Positions 1 through 9,377 are shown, counted from the first letter of the stretch. The stretch: DNA of 19,461 nt from Eshraghiella sp051880035 (GCA_051880035.1 JBJENE010000013.1:1-19461); one strand, 5' to 3'. The notes: generated from the letters alone by a model not told the origin. Numbers and translations: made by a program.

Positions 1-1334
1 TTGGTAATCGAACCCGCTCCCAGAGCCACGATAGTCTGTTTCTCCTCCATAATCAGAATGTTGTACACTCCCGCCTTGCCCGGTTTTGCATATCCTACAT
101 TCTCAAAATTTCCCGCCATATTTTTCTGACGATACAGATAATAAGGCTCCATGTTACGGGAAATGGCAAAATCATGTGTCATATCAATTATGCTGTCCGT
201 ATTTTCCATCTTGAAGGAAGAATACTTATCCTTGAAAATGTTAAGAGCCGCAGCCCTTTTAAGGGCAAGCGAATGCACGGTAAGGCTGTCGGGATTAAGA
301 GTTCCTATTTCTTCAAGCGTATGTTTTACATGCTCTTTGCCCTCACCCGGAAGCCCTATAATTATATCCATATTGATGTTCCCGAATCCAAGCTCCCTGG
401 CCAGTGTAAAAGCATCCTTAATCTGCCCGGTAGTGTGCCGCCTTCCGATTAAATCCAGGGTTTCCTGATTCATGGTCTGGGGATTAATTGAAATCCGGTC
501 TATTCCATGATCCTTAATCACCGTAAGCTTATCTTTATCTATGCTGTCCGGTCTACCGGCCTCCACCGTATACTCAAGAATTCCTGATAAATCAAATCTG
601 TTCTCTATATGTGTAAAAAGCCTGTCCAGCTGGTGCGGCAAAAGTGTGGTTGGTGTTCCTCCGCCTATATACACCGCATCAGGTTTTCTGTGTGAAAGCA
701 GTTCCGAAAGAAAATCCAGTTCCTTAAAGAGTGCTTCCAGATAATCATCAACCCTGTCTTTCCATATTCCCAGGGAATAAGAAGTAAAAGAACAGTACAG
801 ACATGTGGTGGGACAAAAAGGGATTCCTACATACAGACTATAACCGTTTTCATAGTCTGTTCCCGAAAGGATTTGATGCTCCTTATGTGCCACCGAAAGA
901 CTGAGGTTTGCTTTCTTATCGGATACAAGATACTCATTTTTAAGTTCTTCTGTAATTTCCCCGTCTTCATATCCGTCCTCTATCATTTTCATCGGTATTT
1001 TAACGGGACGGATACCTGTCAGGGTTCCCCATGGCAGCTTTTTGCCGGTTAAACCGGAGAAAATACCATAGAGTTCCCTTTTGAGGCGGTTGCGTGTTCT
1101 TTTTTTATCTGCGCCCTCCGTTTTCCACTGTACCTCTTTAATCGTATTTTCGGATGACACGGATACCGACACGGTCTCATCACAAAACTCTTTATTAACG
1201 GTAACCCTGATTCCAAGCAGGCATTCTTTCTCACAAGCCTCATCGGTAATTATTTTTTCGCCCGGATAAAAAGCCTGTGTCATAACCCTTACATCGTTTT
1301 CGTAATCATGGGTATTGATATACATATATATCAT
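1..1334 (-). CDS. hemZ: HemZ-type coproporphyrinogen dehydrogenase, partial (C-terminus cut by window edge)
   Basis: Radical SAM enzyme of the HemZ/HemN superfamily. The family is annotated as oxygen-independent coproporphyrinogen III oxidase, although HemZ's exact reaction is less certain than HemN's. Translating the open frame from the ATG at 1334 gives 444 complete codons. An N-terminal region carries the HemZ-like PWGTLTGIRP motif (residues 101-110). The [4Fe-4S]/SAM motif CPTTCLYC follows, with Cys174, Cys178 and Cys181 in CX3CX2C spacing. Further on are GGGTPT and, near the cut end, YYLYRQKNMAGNFENVGYA, typical of the family's C-terminal part. Family members are about 480-500 residues, so roughly 40-50 residues lie outside the window. 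GAGGTAG precedes the ATG. Only 16 bases separate it from the MBL gene, so it is probably the last listed gene of the relA-MBL-hemZ unit. Domain assignment is secure; a role in haem synthesis is inferred. Confidence 0.92.
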   Translation of the reverse strand, partial: MIYMYINTHDYENDVRVMTQAFYPGEKIITDEACEKECLLGIRVTVNKEFCDETVSVSVSSENTIKEVQWKTEGADKKRTRNRLKRELYGIFSGLTGKKLPWGTLTGIRPVKIPMKMIEDGYEDGEITEELKNEYLVSDKKANLSLSVAHKEHQILSGTDYENGYSLYVGIPFCPTTCLYCSFTSYSLGIWKDRVDDYLEALFKELDFLSELLSHRKPDAVYIGGGTPTTLLPHQLDRLFTHIENRFDLSGILEYTVEAGRPDSIDKDKLTVIKDHGIDRISINPQTMNQETLDLIGRRHTTGQIKDAFTLARELGFGNINMDIIIGLPGEGKEHVKHTLEEIGTLNPDSLTVHSLALKRAAALNIFKDKYSSFKMENTDSIIDMTHDFAISRNMEPYYLYRQKNMAGNFENVGYAKPGKAGVYNILIMEEKQTIVALGAGSIT

Positions 1335-1350
1335 GATGCTACCTCACTGT

Positions 1351-1980
1351 CTATTGGCAGAAAGGATTATACTGTTTTTCTGAGCCAATCGTAGTAAATT
1401 CCATATGTCCCGGATATACCTGAGTGTTGTCCGGCAGAACAAACAGTTTTTCTTTAATTGATTTGCAGAGCGCACTGCCGCTTCCGCCCGGAAGGTCACT
1501 TCTTCCCACGGATTCACAGAAAAGCGTATCCCCGGAGAAAAGGATTCCTTCTTCCTCAAAATAATAGCACATTCCTCCGATTGTATGTCCCGGAACCTCA
1601 ATGGCTTTAACTTTATATCCGGCTACGGTAAACTCCTCCCCGTCCTGCAGATACACATCCGCATCAAGAGTCATCGGAGTTCCCATAAACATCTCTGTCA
1701 GGTTCATATACGGGTCATGAAGGACTTTTTCCTCGGTACTTCCGATATAAGCCGGGATGCCGTATTTCTGTCTGACATCTTCCACTGCCAGAATATGGTC
1801 AAAATGCCCATGGGTTATTAAAATCGCTTTGGGCGTAAATCCGAGCTTTTCGACCTTTTCAAAAATCCTCACCGGATCTCCTGCCGGATCAACAATTACG
1901 CCTTCTTTACGCTCCTCGTCATATGCATAATATGTGTTGGTAGCACACATTCCGATAATGTTATGTTGTATTTTCATCAT
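1351..1980 (-). CDS. MBL-fold metallo-hydrolase, glyoxalase II-like
   Basis: Small cytoplasmic metallo-beta-lactamase-fold hydrolase of the glyoxalase II/YcbL-like group, 209 aa. Metal-ligand motifs are visible in order: THGHFDHI (HxHxDH) near residue 57, PGHTIGG near 130, FSGDTLF near 149, and VYPGHMEFTTIG near 188. All the expected zinc-binding His/Asp residues appear present. The substrate cannot be told from sequence; hydroxyacyl-glutathione or other thioesters are family possibilities. The start is one of two adjacent ATGs (1980 or 1977), only 4 bases after the relA stop and without a strong ribosome binding site, which suggests translational coupling. The order relA-MBL-hemZ is common in Clostridia, often with dtd between relA and the MBL gene; dtd is absent here. 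Confidence 0.9.
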   Translation of the reverse strand: MMKIQHNIIGMCATNTYYAYDEERKEGVIVDPAGDPVRIFEKVEKLGFTPKAILITHGHFDHILAVEDVRQKYGIPAYIGSTEEKVLHDPYMNLTEMFMGTPMTLDADVYLQDGEEFTVAGYKVKAIEVPGHTIGGMCYYFEEEGILFSGDTLFCESVGRSDLPGGSGSALCKSIKEKLFVLPDNTQVYPGHMEFTTIGSEKQYNPFCQ

Positions 1981-1984
1981 ATAA

Positions 1985-4273
1985 TCAACCCGTTGTTCTT
2001 TCTATATCAATTACGCCTTCAACATTTCTGAATTTGGCTATAAGTTCCCTTAAAGCTTCAACTCCTGATATTTCAAAGCTTATTTCAAGGGTGGCCGTTC
2101 CCTGCTTTCCTATTCTGCAGTTCATGCTCTTCACATCTATTTTACGCTCCGTAAGTACCTTGGATACATCCACAATAAGTCCTGTACGGTTGTTGGCATA
2201 TATCTTTACATCCGCAACATATTTTTCTCCAAGATTTTCATAATCAAGCTGCTGCCATTCGGCATCGATAAGCCTTTCCTTATCCATCTCGGATATGTTA
2301 ATTACATTAATGCAATCCGTTCTGTGTATTGAAATTCCGCGGCCTCGTGTAACAAAGCCCACAATCTCATCACCCGGAACAGGGCTGCAGCATTTGGAGA
2401 ACCTTACAGAAAGGTCATGAACACCTTTTACTATAATTCCGCCCTGATTTCCGGAAGTCTTAGGCTTCGGTTTGGTTTCGGAAGCATTATCGGCAAGTAT
2501 ATCTTCATCGGTAATTTCCTGCTGGTGTTTTTTATCATATTCTTCGACTAATTTGTTGGCAACCTGTGCCTCCTTGAGACCACCGTGTCCGATGGCTGCA
2601 AGAACAGACTCCCAGTCCCTGAAACCGTACTTGGTCATTACTTTTTCCATGAATTCCGGCTTTAACAGGTCACTGAGCACAATACTTTTACCTTTACAGT
2701 AGGTGTTTAACATTTCCTTGCCTTTAAGTATATTGTCCTCTTTAAGTTCAGCCTTGAACCATGAATTGATTTTGGATTTGGCCTGTGGACTCTTAACTAT
2801 GGAAAGCCAGTCCATGCTTGGTCCTTTTGAGTTCTGGGATGTTATGATATCAATTCTGTCACCGTTTTTGATTCTGTAATCTATTGTAACAAGCTTTCCG
2901 TTAACCTTGGCTCCTACCATCTTATTGCCCACTGCTGAATGGATGCTGTAAGCAAAGTCAATAGGTGTCGAGCCGGCAGGAAGGTTTTTCACATCTCCCT
3001 TTGGAGTGAAACAATATACACTGTCGGAGAACAAATCCAAATCGCTCTTAATTATGCTTAAGAATTCCTTATTATCCGACATGTCCCTCTGCCATTCAAG
3101 AATCTGGCGAAGCCATGTAAGTTTCGCTTCTTCCCTGTCATCACCTTTGGTTCCGTCAATATTTTCTTTGTATTTCCAGTGTGCGGCGATACCGTATTCA
3201 GCTGTCCTGTGCATTTCATAGGTACGAATCTGAATTTCAAACGGCTGTCCCGTCGGAGATATAAGGGTCGTATGAAGTGACTGGTACATGTTAGGCTTCG
3301 GCATTGCAATATAATCCTTAAACCTGCCCGGAATAGGCGTATACATCTCATGGATTACTCCCAGTGCAGCATAACAGTCTTTAACGGTATCCACTATTAT
3401 TCTGACTGCAAATAAGTCATAAATCTGGTCAAGTGTCTTGTCCTGATTAACCATCTTCTTATAGATACTGAAAAAGTGTTTTACCCTGCCGTTAATTTCA
3501 CACTCGATTCCGGCATTGTTAATATGCTGCTTCACTTCCGCCACAATGTCATTTACAAATTTCTCCCTTGCTTCCTTACCAAGCTTAAGCTGGCGTTCCA
3601 GGTCTTTGTATACTTCCGGCTGAAGGAATTTAAGCGATAAATCGTCTAACTCCACTTTAATCTTGGAAATACCGAGTCTCTGTGCAATAGGAGAATATAT
3701 TTCCATTGTCTCACGGGATTTTTCTACCTGTTTCTCAGGAGTCTGATACTGCATGGTTCTCATATTGTGAAGTCTGTCCGCAAGCTTAATGAGAATAACT
3801 CTTATATCCTTTGCCATGGCAAGGAACATTTTACGCAGATTCTCCGCCTGGACTTCGATTTTATCATGCTGGTAATTGAGCTGTGTAAGTTTGGTTACGC
3901 CATCCACAAGTAACCCAATCTCGTCTCCGAATTCCTTTCTAAGTTCCTCCGAGGTGACCTTGGTGTCCTCTACTACATCATGTAAAAGTCCTGCAATAAT
4001 CGTTTCTTTATCAAGTTCCAGCTGTGCAAGTATAATTCCCACACACAAAGGGTGAATGATATACGGTTCACCGGATTTGCGTTTCTGGTCCTTATGTGCA
4101 TCCTTGGCAACATTATATGCCTTCTCTACCAGCGAAAGATCCGTGGAAGGATGGTACTGCAAAATGCAATCTTTAAGCATGGCAAATAATTCATCGGGGT
4201 CGTTGCTTTCCGGTGAATATAAAGGTGTCTGCTGGATTTCGCGTTTCTGTCTAAAAATTTCCTCTTCAGGCAT
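1985..4273 (-). CDS. relA: bifunctional (p)ppGpp synthetase/hydrolase (Rel)
   Basis: Long RelA/SpoT homologue (762 aa) that makes and degrades (p)ppGpp in the stringent response at the ribosome. The HD hydrolase domain spans roughly residues 45-200 and has intact HD (His98-Asp99), ED (Glu102-Asp103) and KLADRLHN motifs, so hydrolysis should be functional. The synthetase domain (about 245-365) contains GRFKDYIAMPKPN, with the RxKD signature of bifunctional enzymes, and FEIQIRT. A TGS domain follows (about 405-465), then a conserved Cys region with SKCCSPVPGDEI (about 645-680) and a C-terminal ACT domain (about 690-760). The length is normal. GGAGG lies 8 bases before the ATG. It heads a separate unit from apt because a plus-strand XRE gene is inserted upstream. 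A -10 candidate TATAAT is at 4300-4305. Named relA by Gram-positive convention; rel is equally apt. Confidence 0.97.
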   Translation of the reverse strand: MPEEEIFRQKREIQQTPLYSPESNDPDELFAMLKDCILQYHPSTDLSLVEKAYNVAKDAHKDQKRKSGEPYIIHPLCVGIILAQLELDKETIIAGLLHDVVEDTKVTSEELRKEFGDEIGLLVDGVTKLTQLNYQHDKIEVQAENLRKMFLAMAKDIRVILIKLADRLHNMRTMQYQTPEKQVEKSRETMEIYSPIAQRLGISKIKVELDDLSLKFLQPEVYKDLERQLKLGKEAREKFVNDIVAEVKQHINNAGIECEINGRVKHFFSIYKKMVNQDKTLDQIYDLFAVRIIVDTVKDCYAALGVIHEMYTPIPGRFKDYIAMPKPNMYQSLHTTLISPTGQPFEIQIRTYEMHRTAEYGIAAHWKYKENIDGTKGDDREEAKLTWLRQILEWQRDMSDNKEFLSIIKSDLDLFSDSVYCFTPKGDVKNLPAGSTPIDFAYSIHSAVGNKMVGAKVNGKLVTIDYRIKNGDRIDIITSQNSKGPSMDWLSIVKSPQAKSKINSWFKAELKEDNILKGKEMLNTYCKGKSIVLSDLLKPEFMEKVMTKYGFRDWESVLAAIGHGGLKEAQVANKLVEEYDKKHQQEITDEDILADNASETKPKPKTSGNQGGIIVKGVHDLSVRFSKCCSPVPGDEIVGFVTRGRGISIHRTDCINVINISEMDKERLIDAEWQQLDYENLGEKYVADVKIYANNRTGLIVDVSKVLTERKIDVKSMNCRIGKQGTATLEISFEISGVEALRELIAKFRNVEGVIDIERTTG

Positions 4274-4299
4274 AATTATTGCCTCCGTATAAAATAATA

Positions 4300-4327
4300 A
4301 TTATATAGAACATATTGTAAAACGAAA
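4300..4327 (-). promoter_or_regulatory. candidate relA promoter
   Basis: On the minus strand a perfect TATAAT (4300-4305) lies about 25 bases upstream of the relA start. The -35 is poor: TTTCGT at 16-bp spacing (4322-4327). The region is AT-rich and shared with the divergent XRE gene. Supported by the -10 and position only. Confidence 0.35.
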
Positions 4328-4382
4328 TAAACAAAATTGCAACAATGAGAAATTTGTATTCTTTTCCGTATCTGTGTAGTCA

Positions 4383-4427
4383 ATTCCACCAATTGTATAT
4401 ATCTTTACACTACACTAAAAGTGGAAT
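4383..4427. promoter_or_regulatory. spaced inverted repeat, candidate operator of the XRE regulator
   Basis: ATTCCAC (4383-4389) is mirrored exactly by GTGGAAT (4421-4427) with 31 bases between, inside the divergent relA/XRE intergenic region. XRE regulators commonly bind palindromic sites next to their own gene, so this is a plausible autoregulatory operator. The arms are only 7 bp, so chance is possible. Confidence 0.3.
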
Positions 4428-4452
4428 CAATTTAATGTTAAGGAGACTGCTT

Positions 4453-4746
4453 ATGATCAATATGGGTGAACGCCTTAAGAATTTAAGAATAAAAAACAAT
4501 CTGACACAACAGCAGTTAGCTGAACTAATCGGACTTGCCAACAGTGCCATATCATCCTATGAGTCCGGATACAGGTATCCGTCTTATGATGTTCTGATAA
4601 AATACACACATATTTTTCATGTATCTTCCGATTATATTTTAGGTCTGGATTCAAAAAATACTGTTGATGTATCCGATTTATCCAAGCCTGAGGTGGATGC
4701 GGTTATTGAAGTAATTAATGTTTTCAGAAAAGTACACAATTCCTGA
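4453..4746 (+). CDS. small XRE-family (Cro/CI-type HTH) transcriptional regulator
   Basis: 97-aa DNA-binding protein. The HTH_3/XRE domain occupies about residues 5-65: GERLKNLRIKNNLTQQQLAE, then SAISSYESG, then the typical SSDYILGLD end. The C-terminal tail (about 30 aa, acidic then VIEVINVFRKV) is short, with no recognisable sensor or membrane segment. The ATG at 4453 is chosen because AAGGAG (4440-4445) precedes it by 7 bases; the same frame opens farther upstream at 4345 but that start has no ribosome binding site and would add non-HTH sequence. It is the only plus-strand gene in the left 12 kb and splits apt from relA, two genes usually adjacent in related bacteria. It is divergent from relA and convergent with apt. 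Target genes are unknown; itself and relA are the obvious candidates. Confidence 0.85.
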   Translation: MINMGERLKNLRIKNNLTQQQLAELIGLANSAISSYESGYRYPSYDVLIKYTHIFHVSSDYILGLDSKNTVDVSDLSKPEVDAVIEVINVFRKVHNS

Positions 4747-4767
4747 TTATATATACATCATACCCAA

Positions 4768-4803
4768 AAGGACCTGCGTGCCGTTTAGATGCACCAGGTC
4801 CTT
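4768..4803. terminator. bidirectional terminator hairpin between XRE gene and apt
   Basis: AAGGACCTG (4768-4776) pairs exactly with CAGGTCCTT (4795-4803). The stem continues with GTGC (4778-4781) and GCAC (4791-4794) around a bulged C, giving about 13 bp and a 9-base loop. T-rich sequence follows on the plus strand (CTTTTATTT) and a shorter TTTT on the minus strand. It sits between convergent genes and separates apt from relA transcription. Confidence 0.75.
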
Positions 4804-4808
4804 AACTT

Positions 4809-5333
4809 TTATTTGCCGGGATATTTAATTACTGATTCTACCGGATATCCTGAGAGCTTCTCCCTGCCCTTAAGTCCTTCCAGTTCCATAAGAAATATTA
4901 TTTTAACCACCTGTCCGCCAAGGCTTTCTATAAGACTGATGATTGCCTGAGTGGTTCCGCCTGTGGCAATAAGGTCATCCACAATTACAACCTTCTGGCC
5001 CGGTTTTATTGAGTCCTTATGTATTTCAATAACTGCCTGACCGTATTCCAGTTCATATGATGCCTCAACTGTCTCACACGGAAGCTTTCCCTTCTTCCTG
5101 ACAGGTACAAATGATTTATGATTCTTATATGCAATCGGTGCACCAAAAATAAATCCTCTTGATTCAGCTCCTGCAATCACATCATAATCCACATCTTTGA
5201 GAAGATCATCCATACTGTCAATTGCAAGGCAAAGACCGTCAGGGTCCTGTATAACGCTTGTCACATCCCTAAACATTATGCCCGGTTTGGGAAAATCCGG
5301 TATAGTCCTTACATATTCTTCTATTTTCTTCAT
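4809..5333 (-). CDS. apt: adenine phosphoribosyltransferase
   Basis: Cytoplasmic purine salvage enzyme converting adenine and PRPP to AMP and pyrophosphate. 174 aa, normal for the family. Visible features are the N-terminal IPDFPKPGIMFRD (residues 11-23), which is typical of bacterial Apt; AGAESRGFIFG (54-64); and the PRPP-binding loop VVIVDDLIATGGTTQA (115-130) with its paired Asp119-Asp120. The ATG at 5333 is preceded by GAGGTAG. It starts 23 bases after the end of recJ and is probably the last gene of the secDF-recJ-apt segment, because a hairpin terminator lies just past its stop. Apt next to recJ and relA is a conserved Firmicutes arrangement. Confidence 0.97.
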   Translation of the reverse strand: MKKIEEYVRTIPDFPKPGIMFRDVTSVIQDPDGLCLAIDSMDDLLKDVDYDVIAGAESRGFIFGAPIAYKNHKSFVPVRKKGKLPCETVEASYELEYGQAVIEIHKDSIKPGQKVVIVDDLIATGGTTQAIISLIESLGGQVVKIIFLMELEGLKGREKLSGYPVESVIKYPGK

Positions 5334-5356
5334 GCTTCTACCTCACATAACTTTTT

Positions 5357-7063
5357 TCAGGAAATCCCTTCTTCTATTCTATACCCTGTTACACAAATCT
5401 GTAAATGGGATTCTCCGCGAAATTCATCTATTTCCGGATAATATGTGACGGATACCTTTTGTCCTGCACCGGCTGCCTCATATAACTCATCATACGGAAA
5501 AAAACCTACTGCCGCAATCCTTATGCCTCCCGGTTTTTGAAGAGTCATCCTTGTATATTCGCTGTTTTTGCCAATCGGCCGGACATTCTGCAATATAAAT
5601 CCCTTATCCGCAAACACGGGTTTAGGATTTGCTTTGCCAAAGGGTGCAAGGAGTTCCAGCTCTTTAACCAGATTCTCATTTAAATACTCAACAGGCAGAG
5701 GCACATCAATCCAAATAGTTCTTACAAAATCTTTTTCCGTAAGTTTGCATTCTGCATTTATCCCGGTCCTGAATAAATCAAGATTTTCTTTGGACAGGGA
5801 AAGTCCTGCTGCCATTGCATGTCCACCGAACCTGGTCAGAAGTTCACTGCATTCCATTATTTTTTCAAAAATATTAACGCCACCTATCGACCTGGCAGAA
5901 CCCTTCAGTCCGTTCTCCGAATCCGTCACCACAATAACAGGCTTATAAATTGCGTCTTTTATTCTGCCCGCAACTATTCCCGCAATGCTTTCATGACAAT
6001 CCGGAAGATATATAACAGGTATGGGATTCTCATTAATATTATCCCTTTCCATAATTTCAAAAGCCTGCAAAACCGATTCGGAGGTTAGTTTTTTTCTTTC
6101 CTCATTGAGCGCCTTTAATTCTTCCGCATATCTGTATGCCGAATCTTCATCCTCTGTTAAAAGAAGTTCCAGCGCTCTTTTGGCCGTATCAAGTCTGCCG
6201 CTGGCATTGAGACACGGTCCGATTACGAATCCTATATGATATGTACTGATTGCAGCTTTGTCGATTCCGTTTACCTGCATCAGAGCACATAATCCGGGGT
6301 CCTTAATCTCTTTCAGCATGGAAAGTCCTGTTTTAACGATAATGCGGTTTTCATCGGTCAAATCCACAATATCTCCCACTGTTGCAATTGCAGCATATGG
6401 AATAAATTTCTCACTGTCACACATCATGCTTATAAGTTTGTATGCCACACCTGCCCCGCAAAGCATTTTATAAGGATACGGACAGTCCGGCTGTTTGGGA
6501 TTAACCACTGCGTCTGCCATGGGAAGCAGATATTTTCTTCCGTCAGCATCATCAACATACTGTAAATCATGATGGTCGGTAACAATCACTTTCATTCCAA
6601 GTTCTTTGGCATAGGCAATCTGTTCAACCGCCGCAATTCCGTTATCACAGGTCAGAATCACTTTTACTCCGTCCTGCCATGCTTTTTTTATTAAGTTTTC
6701 ATTAATACCGTAACCATCCGTAACACGGTCCGGAATATCATAATCCACCACGGCGCCAAGGCTTTTAAGCCCCTTAAACAAGATATAGATGGAACAAATT
6801 CCATCTATATCATAATCGCCTATTATTCGGATTTGTTCTCCGCTTCTTATGGAATCTGACAGAATCTTAACCGATTTGGTCAAATCCTTCATAAGATTCG
6901 GAGAATATAAATCCGTAATTGTACCGTTTAAAAATTTATCTATGGCCTCATCGCCTATGATATCCCTGTTACGGATAATTCTTGCAACAACAGGATCAAT
7001 ATTAAATCTGCTGCCCACAGCCGTAAAATCGGCTTTCTTTGAAAATACCCGCCAGTCCTGCAT
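5357..7063 (-). CDS. recJ: single-stranded-DNA-specific exonuclease RecJ
   Basis: 5'-3' single-strand DNA exonuclease of the DHH superfamily, acting in recombinational and mismatch repair. 568 aa, near the E. coli length and shorter than the roughly 780-aa Bacillus form, so an extra C-terminal domain is absent. Motifs in order: IGDYDIDGICS (residues 81-91, metal-binding Asp cluster), LTCDNGI (137-143), VTDHHDL (161-167, the DHH motif), and GGHAMAAGLSL (DHHA1 domain, about 415), followed by an OB-fold-like C-terminal region (about 455-565). The start at 7063 lies 3 bases after the secDF stop without a strong independent ribosome binding site, so translational coupling to secDF is likely. Confidence 0.96.
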   Translation of the reverse strand: MQDWRVFSKKADFTAVGSRFNIDPVVARIIRNRDIIGDEAIDKFLNGTITDLYSPNLMKDLTKSVKILSDSIRSGEQIRIIGDYDIDGICSIYILFKGLKSLGAVVDYDIPDRVTDGYGINENLIKKAWQDGVKVILTCDNGIAAVEQIAYAKELGMKVIVTDHHDLQYVDDADGRKYLLPMADAVVNPKQPDCPYPYKMLCGAGVAYKLISMMCDSEKFIPYAAIATVGDIVDLTDENRIIVKTGLSMLKEIKDPGLCALMQVNGIDKAAISTYHIGFVIGPCLNASGRLDTAKRALELLLTEDEDSAYRYAEELKALNEERKKLTSESVLQAFEIMERDNINENPIPVIYLPDCHESIAGIVAGRIKDAIYKPVIVVTDSENGLKGSARSIGGVNIFEKIMECSELLTRFGGHAMAAGLSLSKENLDLFRTGINAECKLTEKDFVRTIWIDVPLPVEYLNENLVKELELLAPFGKANPKPVFADKGFILQNVRPIGKNSEYTRMTLQKPGGIRIAAVGFFPYDELYEAAGAGQKVSVTYYPEIDEFRGESHLQICVTGYRIEEGIS

Positions 7064-7066
7064 ATT

Positions 7067-9340
7067 TTACTCTGCTTTCTTCATTGCTCTCTTATATGCT
7101 GATTTCTTCATAATAAACCAGAGTGCTCCTGAAATAAATACAGAAGAATAAGCACCGCATACAATACCTACCATGATAGGAGCCGCAAATTCTCTGATAG
7201 ATGTAACTCCCATGATATAAAGAATAAGTACCATTACAAATGTAGTCAGTGAAGTATTAATACTTCTTGAAAGTGTAGATGTAATACTTGTATTTACAAC
7301 ATCTGCAAGTGTTGACTTCTGCATAACCGCCATATTCTCACGAATTCTGTCGAAGATAACGATTGTAGCATTAATTGAGTAACCGAGAATCGTAAGCATA
7401 CATGCGATAAATGTGTTGCCGACAGGAGTTCTGGAAACCGCATAGAATGCCAGAACAATCAAAACATCATGTAAAAGTGCAATAATCGCACTTGTGGCAA
7501 ATTTAACATCACGGAATCTAACCCAGATGTAGATAAGCATACATACGGTAGCAACCGCAACCGCAATAATCGCATTTCTTCTCATTTCCGAACTGATTGT
7601 TCCGCCAATATTCTCTGAGCTGAGTACATTAGAGTCTGAGGTATCAATTCCGAATTTAGCTTCAAGAGCTTCATTTAATGCCTGTCTCTGCTCAAGAGTA
7701 AGAAGCTGTGTCTTGAAAACGATTGTGTTACTTTCCTTAACAATCTGCTGCTGTACATTTGAAACACCTGTTGCTTCTTTAATTACCGGAATGATATCGC
7801 TTTCTACTTCATCAAGAGTGTACTCCTTGTCAAATGTAACACTTGTGGAAGTACCGCCTGAAAATTCAAGGTCAAAATTAAATACGCCATTTCCTTTGGC
7901 ACCGTTAACTACAATGAAGATAATTCCGATTGCCACTAAAACACCTGAAATTGAGAAACAGATTTTTCTCTTTCCTACGGCATTAATGGTCTTAATTGAT
8001 TTGGCTCTTCCGTACATTCCCACTTTCTTGAATCCAAGATGATAAAGCAGTATAAGTGCCCATCTTGCAACAACAAGTGATGTGAACATTGAAAGCACAA
8101 TACCTATACCGAGTGTAAGGGCAAATCCTCTTACAGGACCGGTTCCGATAATTCCAAGTACAACTGCTGCAATAAGTGTAGTTACATTACCGTCCACAAT
8201 TGCTGAAAGAGCTTTCTTAAATCCGCTCTTTATTGCACTTCTTACTGACATGCCTGATGAAATTTCTTCCCTGATTCGGGCATATATAATTACATTGGCA
8301 TCAACCGCCATACCTATACCGAGAACGATACCTGCAATACCCGGTAATGTAAGTGTAAGGTCAAACACATTAAGGATTAATAACATTGCACCGGTATATA
8401 CAGCCAACGCAATATTAGCAGCCAGGCCCGGCACTCTGTAATATGCAATCATGAAAATAAATAATATTGCAAAACCGATTATTCCGGCAATTACACTTGT
8501 GGAAATAGCTTCCTGTCCAAGTGTTGCACCAACTACCTTTGAACTTACTTCTTCAAGTTCTACAGGAAGTGCACCGATTCTTATGTAAGATGCAAGCTTC
8601 TTGGCATCTTCAAGAGAACTCATTCCGTTGATGATACCCTGTCCGCCTGTGATTGCTCCTTCATCTACCGAAGGAACACTTACGAACTCTCCGTCATAAT
8701 ATACACCGAGTGTCCAGTTGTTCTCATATGCCTTTCCTGTAGCATCGGCAAATTTCTTGGCTCCCTCATCATAAAGAGCAAATTCCACAACCGGTTTCTT
8801 ATCGTCGTTATCGTTTATGTAAACACCGTTACAGTCTTTAATGTCATTACCTGTAAGAATTATGGTTCCGTCCGCTTCTATTTCTTCAATAGTACGGGTC
8901 AGATGATATCCGTAAAGTGAATTTCCATCCTCATCAGTATATGCACCCAATTCATAATTGGTAGTCTTACCGTCACTTCCATACTCAAGAATGAAATAGA
9001 GTGAACCCGGTTTACCAAGTTCCTCAAGAATCTCGTTTGCATCACTGGCGCCCGGAATTTCAACCGTTACCTTATCATTTCCTTCAAGATAAACCTGAGC
9101 TCCGTCATACGCCTGCACTCTCTGCTGAAGCTTATTTAAAACATCGCTCATATCCTGTGCCGATGCATCTCCAACTGCCTGATATGTGATACTTACACCA
9201 CCTGCAAGGTCAAGACCGAGTGTGATGTTCTTCGCACTTCCTTTTCCGCCAGCAGCCCATCCGTGGAGTACTGTAAAGCCCATAAGCCCCAGACATGCCA
9301 CAAACGCCACTACGGCGACTATTTTCTGCCAAACTTTCAT
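7067..9340 (-). CDS. secDF: fused protein translocase subunit SecDF
   Basis: Integral membrane RND-family accessory component of the Sec translocon that uses the proton motive force to help export. SecD and SecF, separate in many bacteria, are one 757-aa chain, similar in size to Bacillus SecDF. An N-terminal membrane segment (about 5-25) is followed by LGLDLAGGVSITY (about 41-53) and the large extracytoplasmic P1 domain. The SecD membrane block (about 275-440) contains GIAGIVLGIGMAVDANVI with the conserved Asp. The SecF half begins near 455, has FDLEFSGGTS near 490, a periplasmic-type domain, and a second membrane block (about 590-745) with LGYSINATIVIFDRIREN. AGGAGG lies 6-7 bases before the ATG. 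A TATAAT at 9378-9383 suggests its own promoter in addition to read-through from the scf genes. Confidence 0.96.
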   Translation of the reverse strand: MKVWQKIVAVVAFVACLGLMGFTVLHGWAAGGKGSAKNITLGLDLAGGVSITYQAVGDASAQDMSDVLNKLQQRVQAYDGAQVYLEGNDKVTVEIPGASDANEILEELGKPGSLYFILEYGSDGKTTNYELGAYTDEDGNSLYGYHLTRTIEEIEADGTIILTGNDIKDCNGVYINDNDDKKPVVEFALYDEGAKKFADATGKAYENNWTLGVYYDGEFVSVPSVDEGAITGGQGIINGMSSLEDAKKLASYIRIGALPVELEEVSSKVVGATLGQEAISTSVIAGIIGFAILFIFMIAYYRVPGLAANIALAVYTGAMLLILNVFDLTLTLPGIAGIVLGIGMAVDANVIIYARIREEISSGMSVRSAIKSGFKKALSAIVDGNVTTLIAAVVLGIIGTGPVRGFALTLGIGIVLSMFTSLVVARWALILLYHLGFKKVGMYGRAKSIKTINAVGKRKICFSISGVLVAIGIIFIVVNGAKGNGVFNFDLEFSGGTSTSVTFDKEYTLDEVESDIIPVIKEATGVSNVQQQIVKESNTIVFKTQLLTLEQRQALNEALEAKFGIDTSDSNVLSSENIGGTISSEMRRNAIIAVAVATVCMLIYIWVRFRDVKFATSAIIALLHDVLIVLAFYAVSRTPVGNTFIACMLTILGYSINATIVIFDRIRENMAVMQKSTLADVVNTSITSTLSRSINTSLTTFVMVLILYIMGVTSIREFAAPIMVGIVCGAYSSVFISGALWFIMKKSAYKRAMKKAE

Positions 9341-9377
9341 TTTTTCCTCCTGTTTGCACTTTTATTTTTTCCGTAAG

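Noticed and set aside
4345..4452. N-terminal extension of the XRE regulator from the ATG at 4345
   Set aside because: No ribosome binding site at 4345, while AAGGAG is ideally placed before 4453; the added 36 residues are not HTH-like and lie over the candidate operator.
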